Assembly (NCBI RefSeq): GCF_900109645.1
Contig: NZ_FOBG01000001.1
Location: 186,001-250,000, forward strand
Source: Duganella sp. CF402
Lineage (GTDB): Bacteria > Pseudomonadota > Gammaproteobacteria > Burkholderiales > Burkholderiaceae_D
Length of the DNA: 64,000 bases
Reading direction: 5' to 3'
The notes beneath the pieces were generated by a model. It was not told where the DNA came from and ran no database searches. It saw only the letters and a program-made list of their open reading frames with translations. The position numbers were made by a program, and so were the translations under genes. Below are positions 1-9,051 of this stretch, piece after piece. How positions within the stretch are numbered: the first letter of the stretch is position 1; each line of letters begins with the position of its first letter.

Positions 1-137
1 AATGCTAACGCCCACCGGGGGAATTCCAGCCCGGCGGCACGACAGGGAGACAAAATGACAAAGAGCGGGGCGGCGCCGACAAGGTAGAATTCACTCTGTA
101 ATTCACGTATCGATACCGCGCGATGGCGCTATTTTAA

Positions 138-932
138 ATGAACCAGCCCCAAATCAACACCAATCTTTTTAAACAGCTGCGATTTATCCTGGTCGAGACC
201 AGCCGCGCCGGCAATATCGGGGCGGTGGCAAGGGCCATGAAAACAATGGGTTACAGCGACCTGGTGCTGGTCAATCCGCGCTTTGAAGACGCCTTGCAGG
301 ACCCGGAAGCGGTGGCGTTCGCCAGCGGCGCGCAGGATATCCTGGCCAGTGCGCGCGTGGTCGGCAGCATGGCCGAGGCATTGGAGGGCATCCATTTTGC
401 CGCCGCCGTGTCGGCCCGCTTGCGCGAGTTTTCGCCGCCGGTGTGGTCGCCGCGACAACTGGCGGGGCAGCTGGTGGCGCAGCCGGACTGGCATGCGGCT
501 GTCATTTTTGGCAACGAGCGCTTCGGCTTGCCGAATGAGCTGGTGCAAAAAAGTAATGTGTTGATCAATATTCCAGCCAATCCCGAGTATTCCTCGCTCA
601 ACCTGTCGCAGGCGGCGCAGGTGCTGGCCTACGAATGCCGCATGGCGGTGCTGGACGGCGCCGGCGTGGCGCTGACGCCGCGCTTGCCGGTGGGCGAGGC
701 CAGCGAGGTCGGTTTCCACGGCGAGGCCGCCAGCGTCGAGCAGATCGAGGGCATGTATGTGCATCTGGAGCAGGCGCTGGTGGACATCGGCTTCCTCGAC
801 GCCGGCAATCCGCGCAAGCTGATGCCGCGCCTGAAGCGCTTATTTGCGCGTGCGCAACTGGAGAAGGAAGAGGTCAACATCCTGCGCGGCATTGCGCGTC
901 ACATGACCGGCAAGCCCGGCGCCCGGGGCTAG
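138..932 (+). CDS. trmJ: tRNA (cytidine/uridine-2'-O-)-methyltransferase TrmJ
   Basis: This 264-residue protein is a SPOUT-class RNA methyltransferase. TrmJ uses S-adenosylmethionine to methylate the 2'-hydroxyl at tRNA position 32. The N-terminal part carries the conserved start of the fold (FILVETSRAGNIGAVARAM, about residues 16-34). The knot motif FGNERFGLPNELV lies near residues 121-133 and NLSQAAQV near 153-160. The helical C-terminal extension (about 200-260) is typical of TrmJ rather than of TrmL. The ATG at 138 is the only sensible start, because the earlier ATG at 123 stops after four codons; no clear Shine-Dalgarno sequence precedes it. Family assignment is firm; the exact tRNA target is inferred from the family. 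Confidence 0.93.
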   Translation: MNQPQINTNLFKQLRFILVETSRAGNIGAVARAMKTMGYSDLVLVNPRFEDALQDPEAVAFASGAQDILASARVVGSMAEALEGIHFAAAVSARLREFSPPVWSPRQLAGQLVAQPDWHAAVIFGNERFGLPNELVQKSNVLINIPANPEYSSLNLSQAAQVLAYECRMAVLDGAGVALTPRLPVGEASEVGFHGEAASVEQIEGMYVHLEQALVDIGFLDAGNPRKLMPRLKRLFARAQLEKEEVNILRGIARHMTGKPGARG

Positions 933-938
933 GCCGCC

Positions 939-1694
939 ATGCCGCGCCTGCGTCCGTATCTGTGCGCTGCGCTGTGCGCTCTTGCCCTGACCCTGCCGGC
1001 CGCCGCAGCTGAGCTGCGCCTGGTCGGCGCCGAAACCTCGTTCTACTGCATCCCGCCCGCGCCCGACAGCAACGACAGGCCATCCGGCCTGGCCTGCGAG
1101 CTGATGGCAGAAATGGCGCGCCGCGTCGGCCACAGCGGCAAGATCCAGCTGTATCCGCTGGCGCGTGCGCTGATGATGGCGATCACCACGCCGGGCACCT
1201 TGGTGGCGCCGGTGGCGCGCATCCCTGCGCGCGAAAAACAGTACCAGTGGCAGGTGCCCATCCTCGAAGACGAGTTCGTGGTGGTGACCAACAAGGACGC
1301 CCGCGTCGACATTTCGTCGCTGGAGGCGGTGCGCAAGCTGGCGCTGGGCGTGGTGCGCGACGGCGCCGGCGCCCGGCTGGCCGAGGCCGCTAATTTTGAC
1401 CGCGTCAGCCTGGTCGCGCACGACGACACCAATGCGCGCAAGCTGAGCGTGGGCCGCATCGATGCCTGGCTCAGTTCGTGGAACGGCATCTTGTCGGCGC
1501 AGCGCAATGCCGGCTTGCGCGCAGATGCCTTGCGGCGTGGCGTGGTGGTGATGCGGGTCAAGATCTATCTGGCCAGCTCGCCCGAGCTCGATCCGGCGCT
1601 GATGGCCGACTGGCGCGCGGCGCTGGACGCAATGATGCGCGATGGCACCTACGAGCGCCTGCTCAAAAAATACCAATACGAATTACCGAAATAG
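939..1694 (+). CDS. Periplasmic solute-binding protein (SBP_bac_3-like), orphan
   Basis: A 251-residue exported protein that resembles the amino-acid type extracellular solute-binding fold. The N-terminus is a signal peptide ending near AAAAELRLVG. The body has the pattern of this family: GLACELMAEMARRVG (ligand lobe helix), YPLARALMMA, then VAPVARIPAREKQYQW and a C-terminal helix GTYERLLKKYQYELPK. It starts 6 bases after trmJ and ends 6 bases before the thioesterase gene, so it may be co-transcribed with both. No permease or ATPase gene is nearby, so it may serve a distant transporter or a sensor. The ligand cannot be read from the sequence. Confidence 0.75.
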   Translation: MPRLRPYLCAALCALALTLPAAAAELRLVGAETSFYCIPPAPDSNDRPSGLACELMAEMARRVGHSGKIQLYPLARALMMAITTPGTLVAPVARIPAREKQYQWQVPILEDEFVVVTNKDARVDISSLEAVRKLALGVVRDGAGARLAEAANFDRVSLVAHDDTNARKLSVGRIDAWLSSWNGILSAQRNAGLRADALRRGVVVMRVKIYLASSPELDPALMADWRAALDAMMRDGTYERLLKKYQYELPK

Positions 1695-1700
1695 GACAGC

Positions 1701-2156
1701 ATGAGTTCGATGAGTTTGATGAATCTGAATTGGGATCATCCGCAGCCATACACGCTGGAGCTATCGCCAGCGGCCGGCGACATCGATGGCCTGGACCACA
1801 CCAACAACGCGGTCTATGTGCGCTGGTGCGAGCAGGCTGGCTGGGCGCATTCGGAAGCGCTGGGCCTGGGGCTGGCCGACTACCGCCGCCTCGACCGCGC
1901 GATGGCGATCCGCCGCTCCGAATACGATTACATCCTGCCCACCGCCGCCGGCGAAGCGCTGCTGCTGGGCACCTGGCTATACGCCACCGATGGCAAGCTC
2001 AACATGGAGCGCCGCTTCCAGCTGCTGCGCGCGAGCGACGGCGCCACGGTGCTGCGCGGGCGCTGGGAACTGGTCTGCATCGAAATCAGCAGCGGCCGCG
2101 CGCGCCGCATGCCGCCCGAATTCTGCGAGGTTTATCTGCCAGCCGTAGTGGCCTGA
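1701..2156 (+). CDS. Acyl-CoA thioesterase, 4HBT hotdog family
   Basis: A 151-residue single hotdog-fold protein. The signature DIDGLDHTNNAVYVRWCEQAGWAHSEALGL (residues about 29-58, key residues D, H-x-N-N, Y and E) matches the YbgC/FadM-like 4-hydroxybenzoyl-CoA thioesterase family, which hydrolyses acyl-CoA thioesters in the cytoplasm. The strand RAMAIRRSEYDYILPTAAGEALLLGTWL and the closing ELVCIEISSGRARRMPPEF also fit. The gene follows the binding-protein gene by 6 bases and precedes a lipase-like gene by 21 bases, which suggests a small lipid-related operon. Substrate chain length is unknown. Confidence 0.82.
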   Translation: MSSMSLMNLNWDHPQPYTLELSPAAGDIDGLDHTNNAVYVRWCEQAGWAHSEALGLGLADYRRLDRAMAIRRSEYDYILPTAAGEALLLGTWLYATDGKLNMERRFQLLRASDGATVLRGRWELVCIEISSGRARRMPPEFCEVYLPAVVA

Positions 2157-2177
2157 AAAACACGCTATCATGCAGTC

Positions 2178-3128
2178 ATGATTAAACGACTGCTGATCCT
2201 GCTGTTGGTGCTGCAAGCCGTGCTCATCGGCCTGCTGGCGACGGGCCTCTATTACTGGTGGCGGCCGGCGTGGGAGTCTGCGCTGAGTGCGCCTTCCACC
2301 GTGGCCGTGTATCTGGCCTGCGCGCTGCTGATCGTGTTGCTGATGAGGCTGCTGATCTCGGCCAACAACTTCTACCTGAGCTGGCGCGCCGGCAGCATCA
2401 CGCCGCCCGATCATGCGCTTAATCCACTCAGCGCCGCCGGCCTGTTCTGGCAGGAGTTCCATTCCTCGATGCTGACGTCCTCCTACTACATGCTGCGCCC
2501 GGTCGGCCTGCATGTGCTGCCCGATGCCAGCGGCCTGCCGGTGCTGCTGGTCCACGGCTACGCCTGCAACAGCGGCTATTGGCTACCAATGAGCAAGCTG
2601 CTGACGCAGGCGCGCATCAGCCATTACGGCATCGACCTCGAGCCGCCGGGCGCATCGATCGACGATTTTGTGCCGCAAGTGCGGGCCGCCGTGCAGCGCC
2701 TGCGCGCGGCGACCGGCAGCGCGCAAGTCATCATCGTTGGCCACAGCATGGGCGGGCTGGTGGCGCGCGCCTATTTGCGCGCCTGCGCGCAGCGCGGCGA
2801 CGAGGCCCATGTGGCGCGCGTGATCACGCTCGGCACGCCGCATCACGGCACCGCGCTGGCGCATTTCGGACCCGGCAGCAACGCCGCGCAAATGCGCCGC
2901 GACAGCGCGTGGCTGGCCGCGCTGGCGGCATCTGAGGCAAATACGCAACGCATGTTGATCAGCTCCATTTACTCTGTCCACGACAACATTATTGCGCCGC
3001 AAGACTCGAGTGAACTGCCAGGCGCGCGCAACTTGGTCTTCGGCGCCATAGGCCACGTGGCGCTGGGGCGTCACCCCCTCATCATGCGTTGCACCTTGCA
3101 AGAGATCGAGACCGCGGCGCACGCGTGA
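2178..3128 (+). CDS. Membrane-anchored alpha/beta hydrolase (lipase/esterase-like)
   Basis: A 316-residue protein with two predicted N-terminal membrane segments (about residues 5-27 and 38-55) followed by an alpha/beta hydrolase domain. The oxyanion strand VLLVHGYACNSGYW and the nucleophile elbow GHSMGGLVARAYLRAC identify a serine lipase/esterase of the triacylglycerol-lipase or palmitoyl-thioesterase-like group. The acid is probably the Asp in VHDNIIAPQDS, a typical near-C-terminal position, and the base the His in GAIGHVALG. The catalytic domain is inferred to lie on the periplasmic side, but topology is not proved. It follows the thioesterase gene at 21 bases and probably shares its transcript. 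Substrate unknown. Confidence 0.82.
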   Translation: MIKRLLILLLVLQAVLIGLLATGLYYWWRPAWESALSAPSTVAVYLACALLIVLLMRLLISANNFYLSWRAGSITPPDHALNPLSAAGLFWQEFHSSMLTSSYYMLRPVGLHVLPDASGLPVLLVHGYACNSGYWLPMSKLLTQARISHYGIDLEPPGASIDDFVPQVRAAVQRLRAATGSAQVIIVGHSMGGLVARAYLRACAQRGDEAHVARVITLGTPHHGTALAHFGPGSNAAQMRRDSAWLAALAASEANTQRMLISSIYSVHDNIIAPQDSSELPGARNLVFGAIGHVALGRHPLIMRCTLQEIETAAHA

Positions 3129-3198
3129 TTATGTGTGAGGATTCACGCGCCGCCTTGCTGTATGGTGAGTCTTATGTGCGTGGTAAATAGGCGAGGCG

Positions 3199-4683
3199 AT
3201 GACGATCGATTTCGGCACCCTGATCCTGAATGAAATTCCCGATGCGGTGGTGCTGACCACCACCGAGGGCGAGGTGGTGTGCTGGACCAACGGCGCACAA
3301 GCCGTGTTCGGCTACAGCAGCGCCGAAGCGGTGGGCCGCCACCTTGATGAGTTGATCGTGCCGCCCACGCTGCACCACGATGGCGCCGCAGTGCTGCGGC
3401 AGACGCTGGCCGACGGCATGGCCAGCTACGAATCGATGCGCCGCGCCAAGGATGGCACGCTGGTCTATATCGACAGTTCCAGCAAGCTGGTGCGAGACGA
3501 TGAGGGCCGGCCCGCGCACATTTTGTGGAGTAAAAAAGACGTCACCGCGCTCAAGGTGCTGCGCGACGCCAAGCTGGTCGCGGCGCGCTACGATGGCATC
3601 CTGGACTCGATGCCGGACGCCATCATCATGGCCAATGCGGCCGGCCGCATCGTGCTGGCCAATCACCAGGCCGAGCAATTGTTCGGCTACCCGCGCGGCG
3701 CCTTGCGCGGTATGGTGCTCGAGCATTTGATGCCGGCCCGTTTTCGCACCGCCCACATGGCGCACCGCGCCGGCTTTGCCGCCCAGCCGCAGGTGCGGCC
3801 GATGGGCAGCGGCCGCGATTTGTACGGCTTGCGCAGCGATGGCGCCGAGTTCCCGGTCGAGATCAGCCTGAGCCCGATCGACACCGAAGACGGGCCGCTG
3901 GCGATGAGCGCCATCCGCGACATCAGCGAGCGCAAGCGTTTCGAGCAGGCGCTGCAGGAGAAAAATATCGAACTTGCAAAAGCTGTTGCCGCCAAAGACA
4001 GATTCCTGACCGGCATGTCACATGAATTACGCACGCCGTTGAACGCGATCATCGGTTTTACAGGTACTATGCTAATGAAGTTGCCTGGTCCCATTAATGA
4101 TGAGCAGAACAAACAGTTGCGCATGGTGCAGAGCAGTGCCCGCCAACTGCTGTCGCTGATCAACGATTTGCTGGACCTGACGCGCATCGAGTCGGGCAAG
4201 GTGGAACTGGAGCTGGCGCCGCTGTCGTGTCGCGCGCTGATCGATGAAGTGCTCAGTTCGTTCAAGCCGCTGGCGCGCAGCAAGGTCCTGGCGCTGGAGT
4301 TCGACGCCGGCGCCGACGAGGTGACGGTGTGCAGCGACCGCCGGGCGGTGCAGCAGATCCTGATGAACCTGGTCCACAACGCGATCAAGTTCACCAACAA
4401 CGGCGCCGTCATGGTGCGGCTGGCGCGGGCGGTGGTGGGCGAGCGCGCCTGCGCCACCATCAGCGTCAGCGATACCGGCATCGGCATCGGCGCCGAGCAG
4501 CGCGACAGCCTGTTCCAGGCCTTTTCGCAGCTCGACGCCGCCGCGCTGCGGCAGTTCGAGGGTACCGGCCTGGGCTTGCACCTGAGCCAAAAGCTGGCCG
4601 CGCTGCTGCACGGCGAGATTTTGTTTGACAGCGAGTACGGGGTCGGCAGCGTCTTCACGCTGGCCCTGCCTTTGGAAGCATAA
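3199..4683 (+). CDS. PAS-PAS sensor histidine kinase
   Basis: A 494-residue soluble kinase with no membrane segment. Two PAS domains (about residues 8-120 and 130-250; ILNEIPDAVVLTTTEGEVV and ILDSMPDAIIMANAAGRIV) precede a HisKA domain with the phospho-acceptor motif MSHELRTPLNAIIGF, His near residue 275. The ATPase domain shows NLVHNAIKFTN, DTGIGIG and GTGLGLHLS, so it should be active. The start is supported by an AGGCGAGG sequence just upstream. Its stop is 16 bases before the giant REC/GGDEF/EAL gene, which begins with a receiver domain, so the two probably form one phosphorelay. The signal sensed is unknown. Confidence 0.9.
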   Translation: MTIDFGTLILNEIPDAVVLTTTEGEVVCWTNGAQAVFGYSSAEAVGRHLDELIVPPTLHHDGAAVLRQTLADGMASYESMRRAKDGTLVYIDSSSKLVRDDEGRPAHILWSKKDVTALKVLRDAKLVAARYDGILDSMPDAIIMANAAGRIVLANHQAEQLFGYPRGALRGMVLEHLMPARFRTAHMAHRAGFAAQPQVRPMGSGRDLYGLRSDGAEFPVEISLSPIDTEDGPLAMSAIRDISERKRFEQALQEKNIELAKAVAAKDRFLTGMSHELRTPLNAIIGFTGTMLMKLPGPINDEQNKQLRMVQSSARQLLSLINDLLDLTRIESGKVELELAPLSCRALIDEVLSSFKPLARSKVLALEFDAGADEVTVCSDRRAVQQILMNLVHNAIKFTNNGAVMVRLARAVVGERACATISVSDTGIGIGAEQRDSLFQAFSQLDAAALRQFEGTGLGLHLSQKLAALLHGEILFDSEYGVGSVFTLALPLEA

Positions 4684-4699
4684 AGAGAGGAGGGGACGC

Positions 4700-7600
4700 G
4701 TGTCGGCACGTATCCTGATTATCGAGGACAACGCCACCAACATGGAGTTGATGGTGTATTTGCTGCGCGCCTTCGGCTACACGCCGTTGTCGGCCAGCGA
4801 TGGCGAGGCCGGGGTGGCGGCCGCCCAGCGCGAACTGCCGGATCTGATCATCTGCGATGTGCACTTGCCCAAGCTCGATGGCTACGGCGTGGTGGCCGCG
4901 CTCAAGGCCGATCCCGGGGTGCGCCATATCCCGGCGCTGGCGGTGACCGCGCTGGCGATGGTGGGCGACCGCGAAAAGCTGCTCGAGGCCGGTTTTGACG
5001 GCTACATCGGCAAGCCCATCGAACCGGACACTTTCGTGACCCAGATCGAGTCTTTTTTGCAGGGGGCAGTGTCGTCCCCGGGTAAGAACGACATGGCCAC
5101 GATTCTGATCGTGGACGATCACGTACTCAACCGTGAATTCCTGATGACGCTGCTGAGCTACGGCGGCCATCGTTTGCTGGAGGCGTCGAACGGCGTCGAA
5201 GGCTTGAAAATGGTGCTGGCGGAAAAACCCGACCTGGTGATTTCCGACATCCTGATGCCCAATATGGACGGCTACGAGTTCGTCACCCGCATGCACGCGC
5301 ACGCGGAGACGGCCGACGTGCCGGTGATTTTCTACACCGCCACCTATCGCGAGCGCGAGGCGATGGCGGTGGCGCAATCGTGCGGCGTGCGCTGGGTGCT
5401 GCCCAAGCCGTCCGACCCGGAAGTGATTTTGCAAACCGTGCAGGAAGCGCTGGGCCTGGCCGAGGCCGCGCCGCGGGCCGCGGGCTTGCCGGCGTTCGCG
5501 CCGGAGCCGCCGCAGGAAGGACGCTTCCACGATATCGACCACAAGGTGGCCGAGTACCTCGACGAGCTGGAGTCGAGCAGCCAGCTGATCAGCCAGATGG
5601 CCAGCGACACCGAGGACAGCACGCCGGAACACCTGTCGCGCATGACGCAGCGGCTGTCGCATTCGCTGTCGAGCCTGCAGGCGGTGAGCTTGCGCCTGAC
5701 CGCGCTGATCGAGCTCGGCATCGAACTGGGCGCCGAGCGCGACCCGGCCGCGCTGGTGGAGATCGGCTGCCGCGTGGCGCAGAATATCTGCGTCTCCAAA
5801 TATGCCTGCATCGGCGTGCTGGAGCCGGGCGCGACCGAGCTCAGCTACTTTGCCAGTTGCGGCGCCGGCATGCCGGTGCGGCAGATTGCGCAGACCCCGC
5901 GCGCCGGTGTGCTGCGCGGCCTGCTCGACCAGCGCCTGCCATGCCGCATCAACGACCTGAACGGCGACCCGGCCAGCATCGGCCTGCCGCCGACCCACCC
6001 GCCGGTGCATTCCTTCCTCGGCGTGCCGATCACCTCGCGCGAGCGCACCCACGGCTGGCTGTACCTGGTCGACAAGCTGGGCGCGGACGGTTTTTCGGAA
6101 GTCGACGAGCGCGTGGCCGGCACGGTGGCGGCGCAGGTGGCGGTGGCGTACGAGAACCTGCTGCTGTACGAGGAAATCAAGCGCCACCACGCGCAGCTGA
6201 CGCTGGACATGAACGCCCGCATCCGCCTCGATGAAGACCTGCGCCGCTTCCGGCTGGCGATGGACGCCACGGCCGACGCCATCTTCCTGGTCGACCGCGC
6301 CGGCATGTGCTTTGTCGACGTCAACGCCACCGCCTGCCGCATGCTGGGCTTCGAGCGCGAGGACTTCCTCAAGGTGGGGCCGAACCGCTCGCTGGAAGGC
6401 GATCTGCACAAGCTGGAAGAACTGTACGACAAGCTGCTGGCCGGCGAGCAGAGCGGCGCCATGACCGAGCTCAGCCTGGTATGCAAGGACGGTACGCCGC
6501 TGGCGGTGGAAGTGCAGCGGCGTACCCTGCGCTCGGGCGCCAGCTGGATCCTGGTGGCGGTGGCGCGCGACATCACCGAGCGCAAGGAGGCCGAGCAGCG
6601 CCTGCTCAAGCTGGCCCACTTCGATACCCTGACCGGCTTGCCGAACCGCAGCCAGTTCTACGATTCGCTGACCCATTCGCTGCGCCAGGCCGATGAGCAC
6701 AAGTGGTCGCTGGCGGTGCTGTTCCTCGACGTCGACCGCTTCAAGAACATCAACGACACGCTGGGCCACACCATCGGCGATGAGCTGCTGCGCCAGTTCT
6801 CGAGCCGGCTGGTCGATTGCCTGCGCGTGCGCGACACCATCGGCCGCTTCGGCGGCGATGAATTCGCCGCCATCCTGATGCTGCCGGACGGCGCGCAGAA
6901 CGCCATCGCGGTGGTCGACAAGATCCGCGACTCGCTGCGCCGGCCGTTCGATTTGAAGGGGCATGAGGTCACCGTGACGGCCAGCATCGGCATCGCCGTG
7001 TTCCCCGACGATGGCGCCGAGCCGGACACCCTGATCCAGTACGCCGACACCGCCATGTACCGCGCCAAGGAAGCCGGGCGCGACGCCTTCCGCTTCTTCA
7101 CCGCCGAGATGAACGCGCAATCGCTGGCACGGCTGGACCTGGAAAACGCGCTGCGGCGCGCGATCGAGAATGACGAGTTTGTGTTGCACTTCCAGCCCAA
7201 GGTCCACATCGCCAGCGGCCGCATCAGCGGGGCCGAGGTGCTGATCCGCTGGCAGCGGCCGGGGCATGGCATGGTGTCGCCGGCGCTGTTCATCCCCATC
7301 CTCGAAGAGACCGGGCTGATCGTGCGGGTCGGCACCTGGGTGATCCACGAGGCCTGCCGCAAGATCGCCCACTGGCACAAGACCAATGCCGGCTCGGTGC
7401 ACTTGTCGGTCAACGTCTCGGGCATCCAGTTCTTTGTCGGCGGGCTGGAGGAGGAGGTGTTGAAGGCCATCCGCGAGCACGGCATCGCGCCGGAACTGCT
7501 GGAGCTGGAACTGACCGAAAGCTCGCTGATGTCCAACGCCGAGGAAACCATCAGCGTGCTGCAAAACCTGAAGGCGTTGGGGATCCAGATTTCGATCGAC

Positions 7601-8353
7601 GACTTTGGCACCGGCTACTCCTCGCTGGCTTACCTGAAGCGCTTCCCGATCGACAAGCTGAAGATCGATATCGCCTTCGTGCGCGAAGTCACCAGCAACC
7701 CGGACGACGCCGCCATCGTGCTGGCCATCATCAACATGGCGCACAGCCTGAAGCTGGACGTGATCGCCGAGGGCGTGGAGAAGGATGCGCAGCTGTCCTA
7801 CCTGCGCCGCCACGGCTGCGACGAGATGCAGGGCTACTACTTCAGCCGTCCGCTGCCGGAGGCCGATTTCGAGGCCATGCTGCGCGAAGGGCGCCGGCTG
7901 CAGGCGCCGGTGGACGAGCAGGTGGCCGACCAGCAGACCTTGCTGATCGTCGACGACGACGCCTTCATGCTCGACGTGCTGACCGATTTCCTGTCGCAGG
8001 ACGGCTACCGCATCCTGACCGCGCAGACCGCCGCCGAGGGCTTCGACATCCTGGCGCGGCACCGGGTGCAGGTGATCCTGTGCGACCAGTGCATGCCGCT
8101 GATGAGCGGCACCGAGTTCATGGAGCGGGTCAAGAACCTGGCGCCGGACACCTTCCGCATCATGCTGTCGGCGTATGCCGACCTGACGCCGATCATGGCC
8201 GCCATCAACCACGGCGCCATCGACCGCTTCTACACCAAGCCGTGGAAGGGGGCGGTGCTGCGCGAAAACATCCGCGAAGGCTTCCGCCTGCAGGCGCAGA
8301 TGCACGGGGCAGTGACGACGGTCGCCAGCGAGGAAGCCAAGGCCGCTGGCTGA
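4700..8353 (+). CDS. REC-REC-GAF-PAS-GGDEF-EAL-REC cyclic-di-GMP signalling protein
   Basis: A soluble protein of about 1217 residues. The GTG at 4700 is preceded by a strong GAGAGGAGGGG sequence and opens with a receiver domain (ILIIEDN, phospho-acceptor in IICDVHLPKLDG). A second REC follows (about 131-250; ISDILMPNMDG), then GAF (about 370-500), PAS (about 515-635), GGDEF and EAL, and a third REC at the C-terminus (LLIVDDD, CDQCMPLMSG near residue 1127). The GGDEF motif is intact near residue 718, with an RVRD inhibitory-site motif five residues before it. The EAL signature is EVL (near 847), with DDFGTGYSSLAYLKRFPIDKLKID downstream, so phosphodiesterase activity is plausible. It is probably phosphorylated by the kinase encoded immediately upstream. 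Which of the two enzyme activities dominates cannot be decided here. Confidence 0.92.
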   Translation: MSARILIIEDNATNMELMVYLLRAFGYTPLSASDGEAGVAAAQRELPDLIICDVHLPKLDGYGVVAALKADPGVRHIPALAVTALAMVGDREKLLEAGFDGYIGKPIEPDTFVTQIESFLQGAVSSPGKNDMATILIVDDHVLNREFLMTLLSYGGHRLLEASNGVEGLKMVLAEKPDLVISDILMPNMDGYEFVTRMHAHAETADVPVIFYTATYREREAMAVAQSCGVRWVLPKPSDPEVILQTVQEALGLAEAAPRAAGLPAFAPEPPQEGRFHDIDHKVAEYLDELESSSQLISQMASDTEDSTPEHLSRMTQRLSHSLSSLQAVSLRLTALIELGIELGAERDPAALVEIGCRVAQNICVSKYACIGVLEPGATELSYFASCGAGMPVRQIAQTPRAGVLRGLLDQRLPCRINDLNGDPASIGLPPTHPPVHSFLGVPITSRERTHGWLYLVDKLGADGFSEVDERVAGTVAAQVAVAYENLLLYEEIKRHHAQLTLDMNARIRLDEDLRRFRLAMDATADAIFLVDRAGMCFVDVNATACRMLGFEREDFLKVGPNRSLEGDLHKLEELYDKLLAGEQSGAMTELSLVCKDGTPLAVEVQRRTLRSGASWILVAVARDITERKEAEQRLLKLAHFDTLTGLPNRSQFYDSLTHSLRQADEHKWSLAVLFLDVDRFKNINDTLGHTIGDELLRQFSSRLVDCLRVRDTIGRFGGDEFAAILMLPDGAQNAIAVVDKIRDSLRRPFDLKGHEVTVTASIGIAVFPDDGAEPDTLIQYADTAMYRAKEAGRDAFRFFTAEMNAQSLARLDLENALRRAIENDEFVLHFQPKVHIASGRISGAEVLIRWQRPGHGMVSPALFIPILEETGLIVRVGTWVIHEACRKIAHWHKTNAGSVHLSVNVSGIQFFVGGLEEEVLKAIREHGIAPELLELELTESSLMSNAEETISVLQNLKALGIQISIDDFGTGYSSLAYLKRFPIDKLKIDIAFVREVTSNPDDAAIVLAIINMAHSLKLDVIAEGVEKDAQLSYLRRHGCDEMQGYYFSRPLPEADFEAMLREGRRLQAPVDEQVADQQTLLIVDDDAFMLDVLTDFLSQDGYRILTAQTAAEGFDILARHRVQVILCDQCMPLMSGTEFMERVKNLAPDTFRIMLSAYADLTPIMAAINHGAIDRFYTKPWKGAVLRENIREGFRLQAQMHGAVTTVASEEAKAAG

Positions 8354-8390
8354 GGCGAGGTGGTTTGAAAACCGCCCCGATCATGCGGCC

Positions 8391-8963
8391 TCATTGTTGC
8401 GGAACCGCTGCTGTGGAATTGAGCGGATTGATCAGCGGGTCTTTGCGGATGGGTTGCAGCACCATTTTGCCGCGTCGATCGCCGGTTGCGGTACTGCCCG
8501 GCAGCTGCGTCACCAGATACTGCTCCTCACGTGACTTGTAGATGATGCGTTCGCCGGTGACCTCGTCGGTTACCAGGCCATCGCTAGTGCGGCGGGCCTG
8601 GGCCTGATTTGTGAGGTCGACGATTTCGGTCTTGTCGTCATACGTGACCTGCAGTGCCTGGCCTTCCATCCATTGATTGCCGGCGCCATCACGCTTCTGG
8701 CGGAAGCTTACTGGCGGCTCGCCTGCTTGTGCCGTCATGACCACGCGCTGGTAGCCTTGCGCATCCTCGGTAAGCACCGCATGCTCGGCACGAATCAGCA
8801 GACTACCGCGCTGGATTTCGACGTTGCCGGTCAGGGTGGTTACCTTGCTCACCATGTCACTGGCGCTATCGCGTGCTTTAATCACGGTCTTTTGATAACC
8901 ATCGGCGCGCTCCGCATGGGCAATCGGCAGCGCAAACAGCAAGCATAACAAGATGTTTTTCAT
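8391..8963 (-). CDS. LptA/OstA-like periplasmic protein, orphan
   Basis: A 190-residue exported protein. I place the start at the ATG at 8963, which gives a clean signal peptide (MKNILLCLLFALPIAHA) with an AGAGC sequence upstream; the longer frame adds 15 residues before it. The body resembles the OstA/LptA beta-jellyroll: LTGNVEIQRGSLLIRAEHAVL, then VSFRQKRDGAGNQWMEGQALQVTYDDKTEIVDLTNQAQ and GLVTDEVTGERIIYKSREEQYLV. LptA bridges lipopolysaccharide between the inner and outer membranes. The usual neighbours (lptC, lptB, rpoN) are absent here, so this is probably a paralogue rather than the essential copy. The C-terminal tail after about residue 160 is low in recognisable structure. Confidence 0.75.
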   Translation of the reverse strand: MKNILLCLLFALPIAHAERADGYQKTVIKARDSASDMVSKVTTLTGNVEIQRGSLLIRAEHAVLTEDAQGYQRVVMTAQAGEPPVSFRQKRDGAGNQWMEGQALQVTYDDKTEIVDLTNQAQARRTSDGLVTDEVTGERIIYKSREEQYLVTQLPGSTATGDRRGKMVLQPIRKDPLINPLNSTAAVPQQ

Positions 8964-9051
8964 GGCAGCTCTGGCAATTATCGAAAGTGGCGATGAAGAG
9001 GATACCACTATACGAATAGTTGTATTTGAAACTTAAGGTAATATCGGGAGC

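Noticed and set aside
1..137. A short plus-strand frame near position 2 and a possible upstream divergent gene
   Set aside because: The frame is 18 codons without homology, and no start codon of a minus-strand gene is visible in this stretch.
4655..8305. A 1216-codon open frame on the minus strand opposite the REC/GGDEF/EAL gene
   Set aside because: It is a GC-skewed shadow of the real gene. The translation is rich in His, Gln, Arg and Ala with no domain, and the plus strand shows seven recognisable domains.
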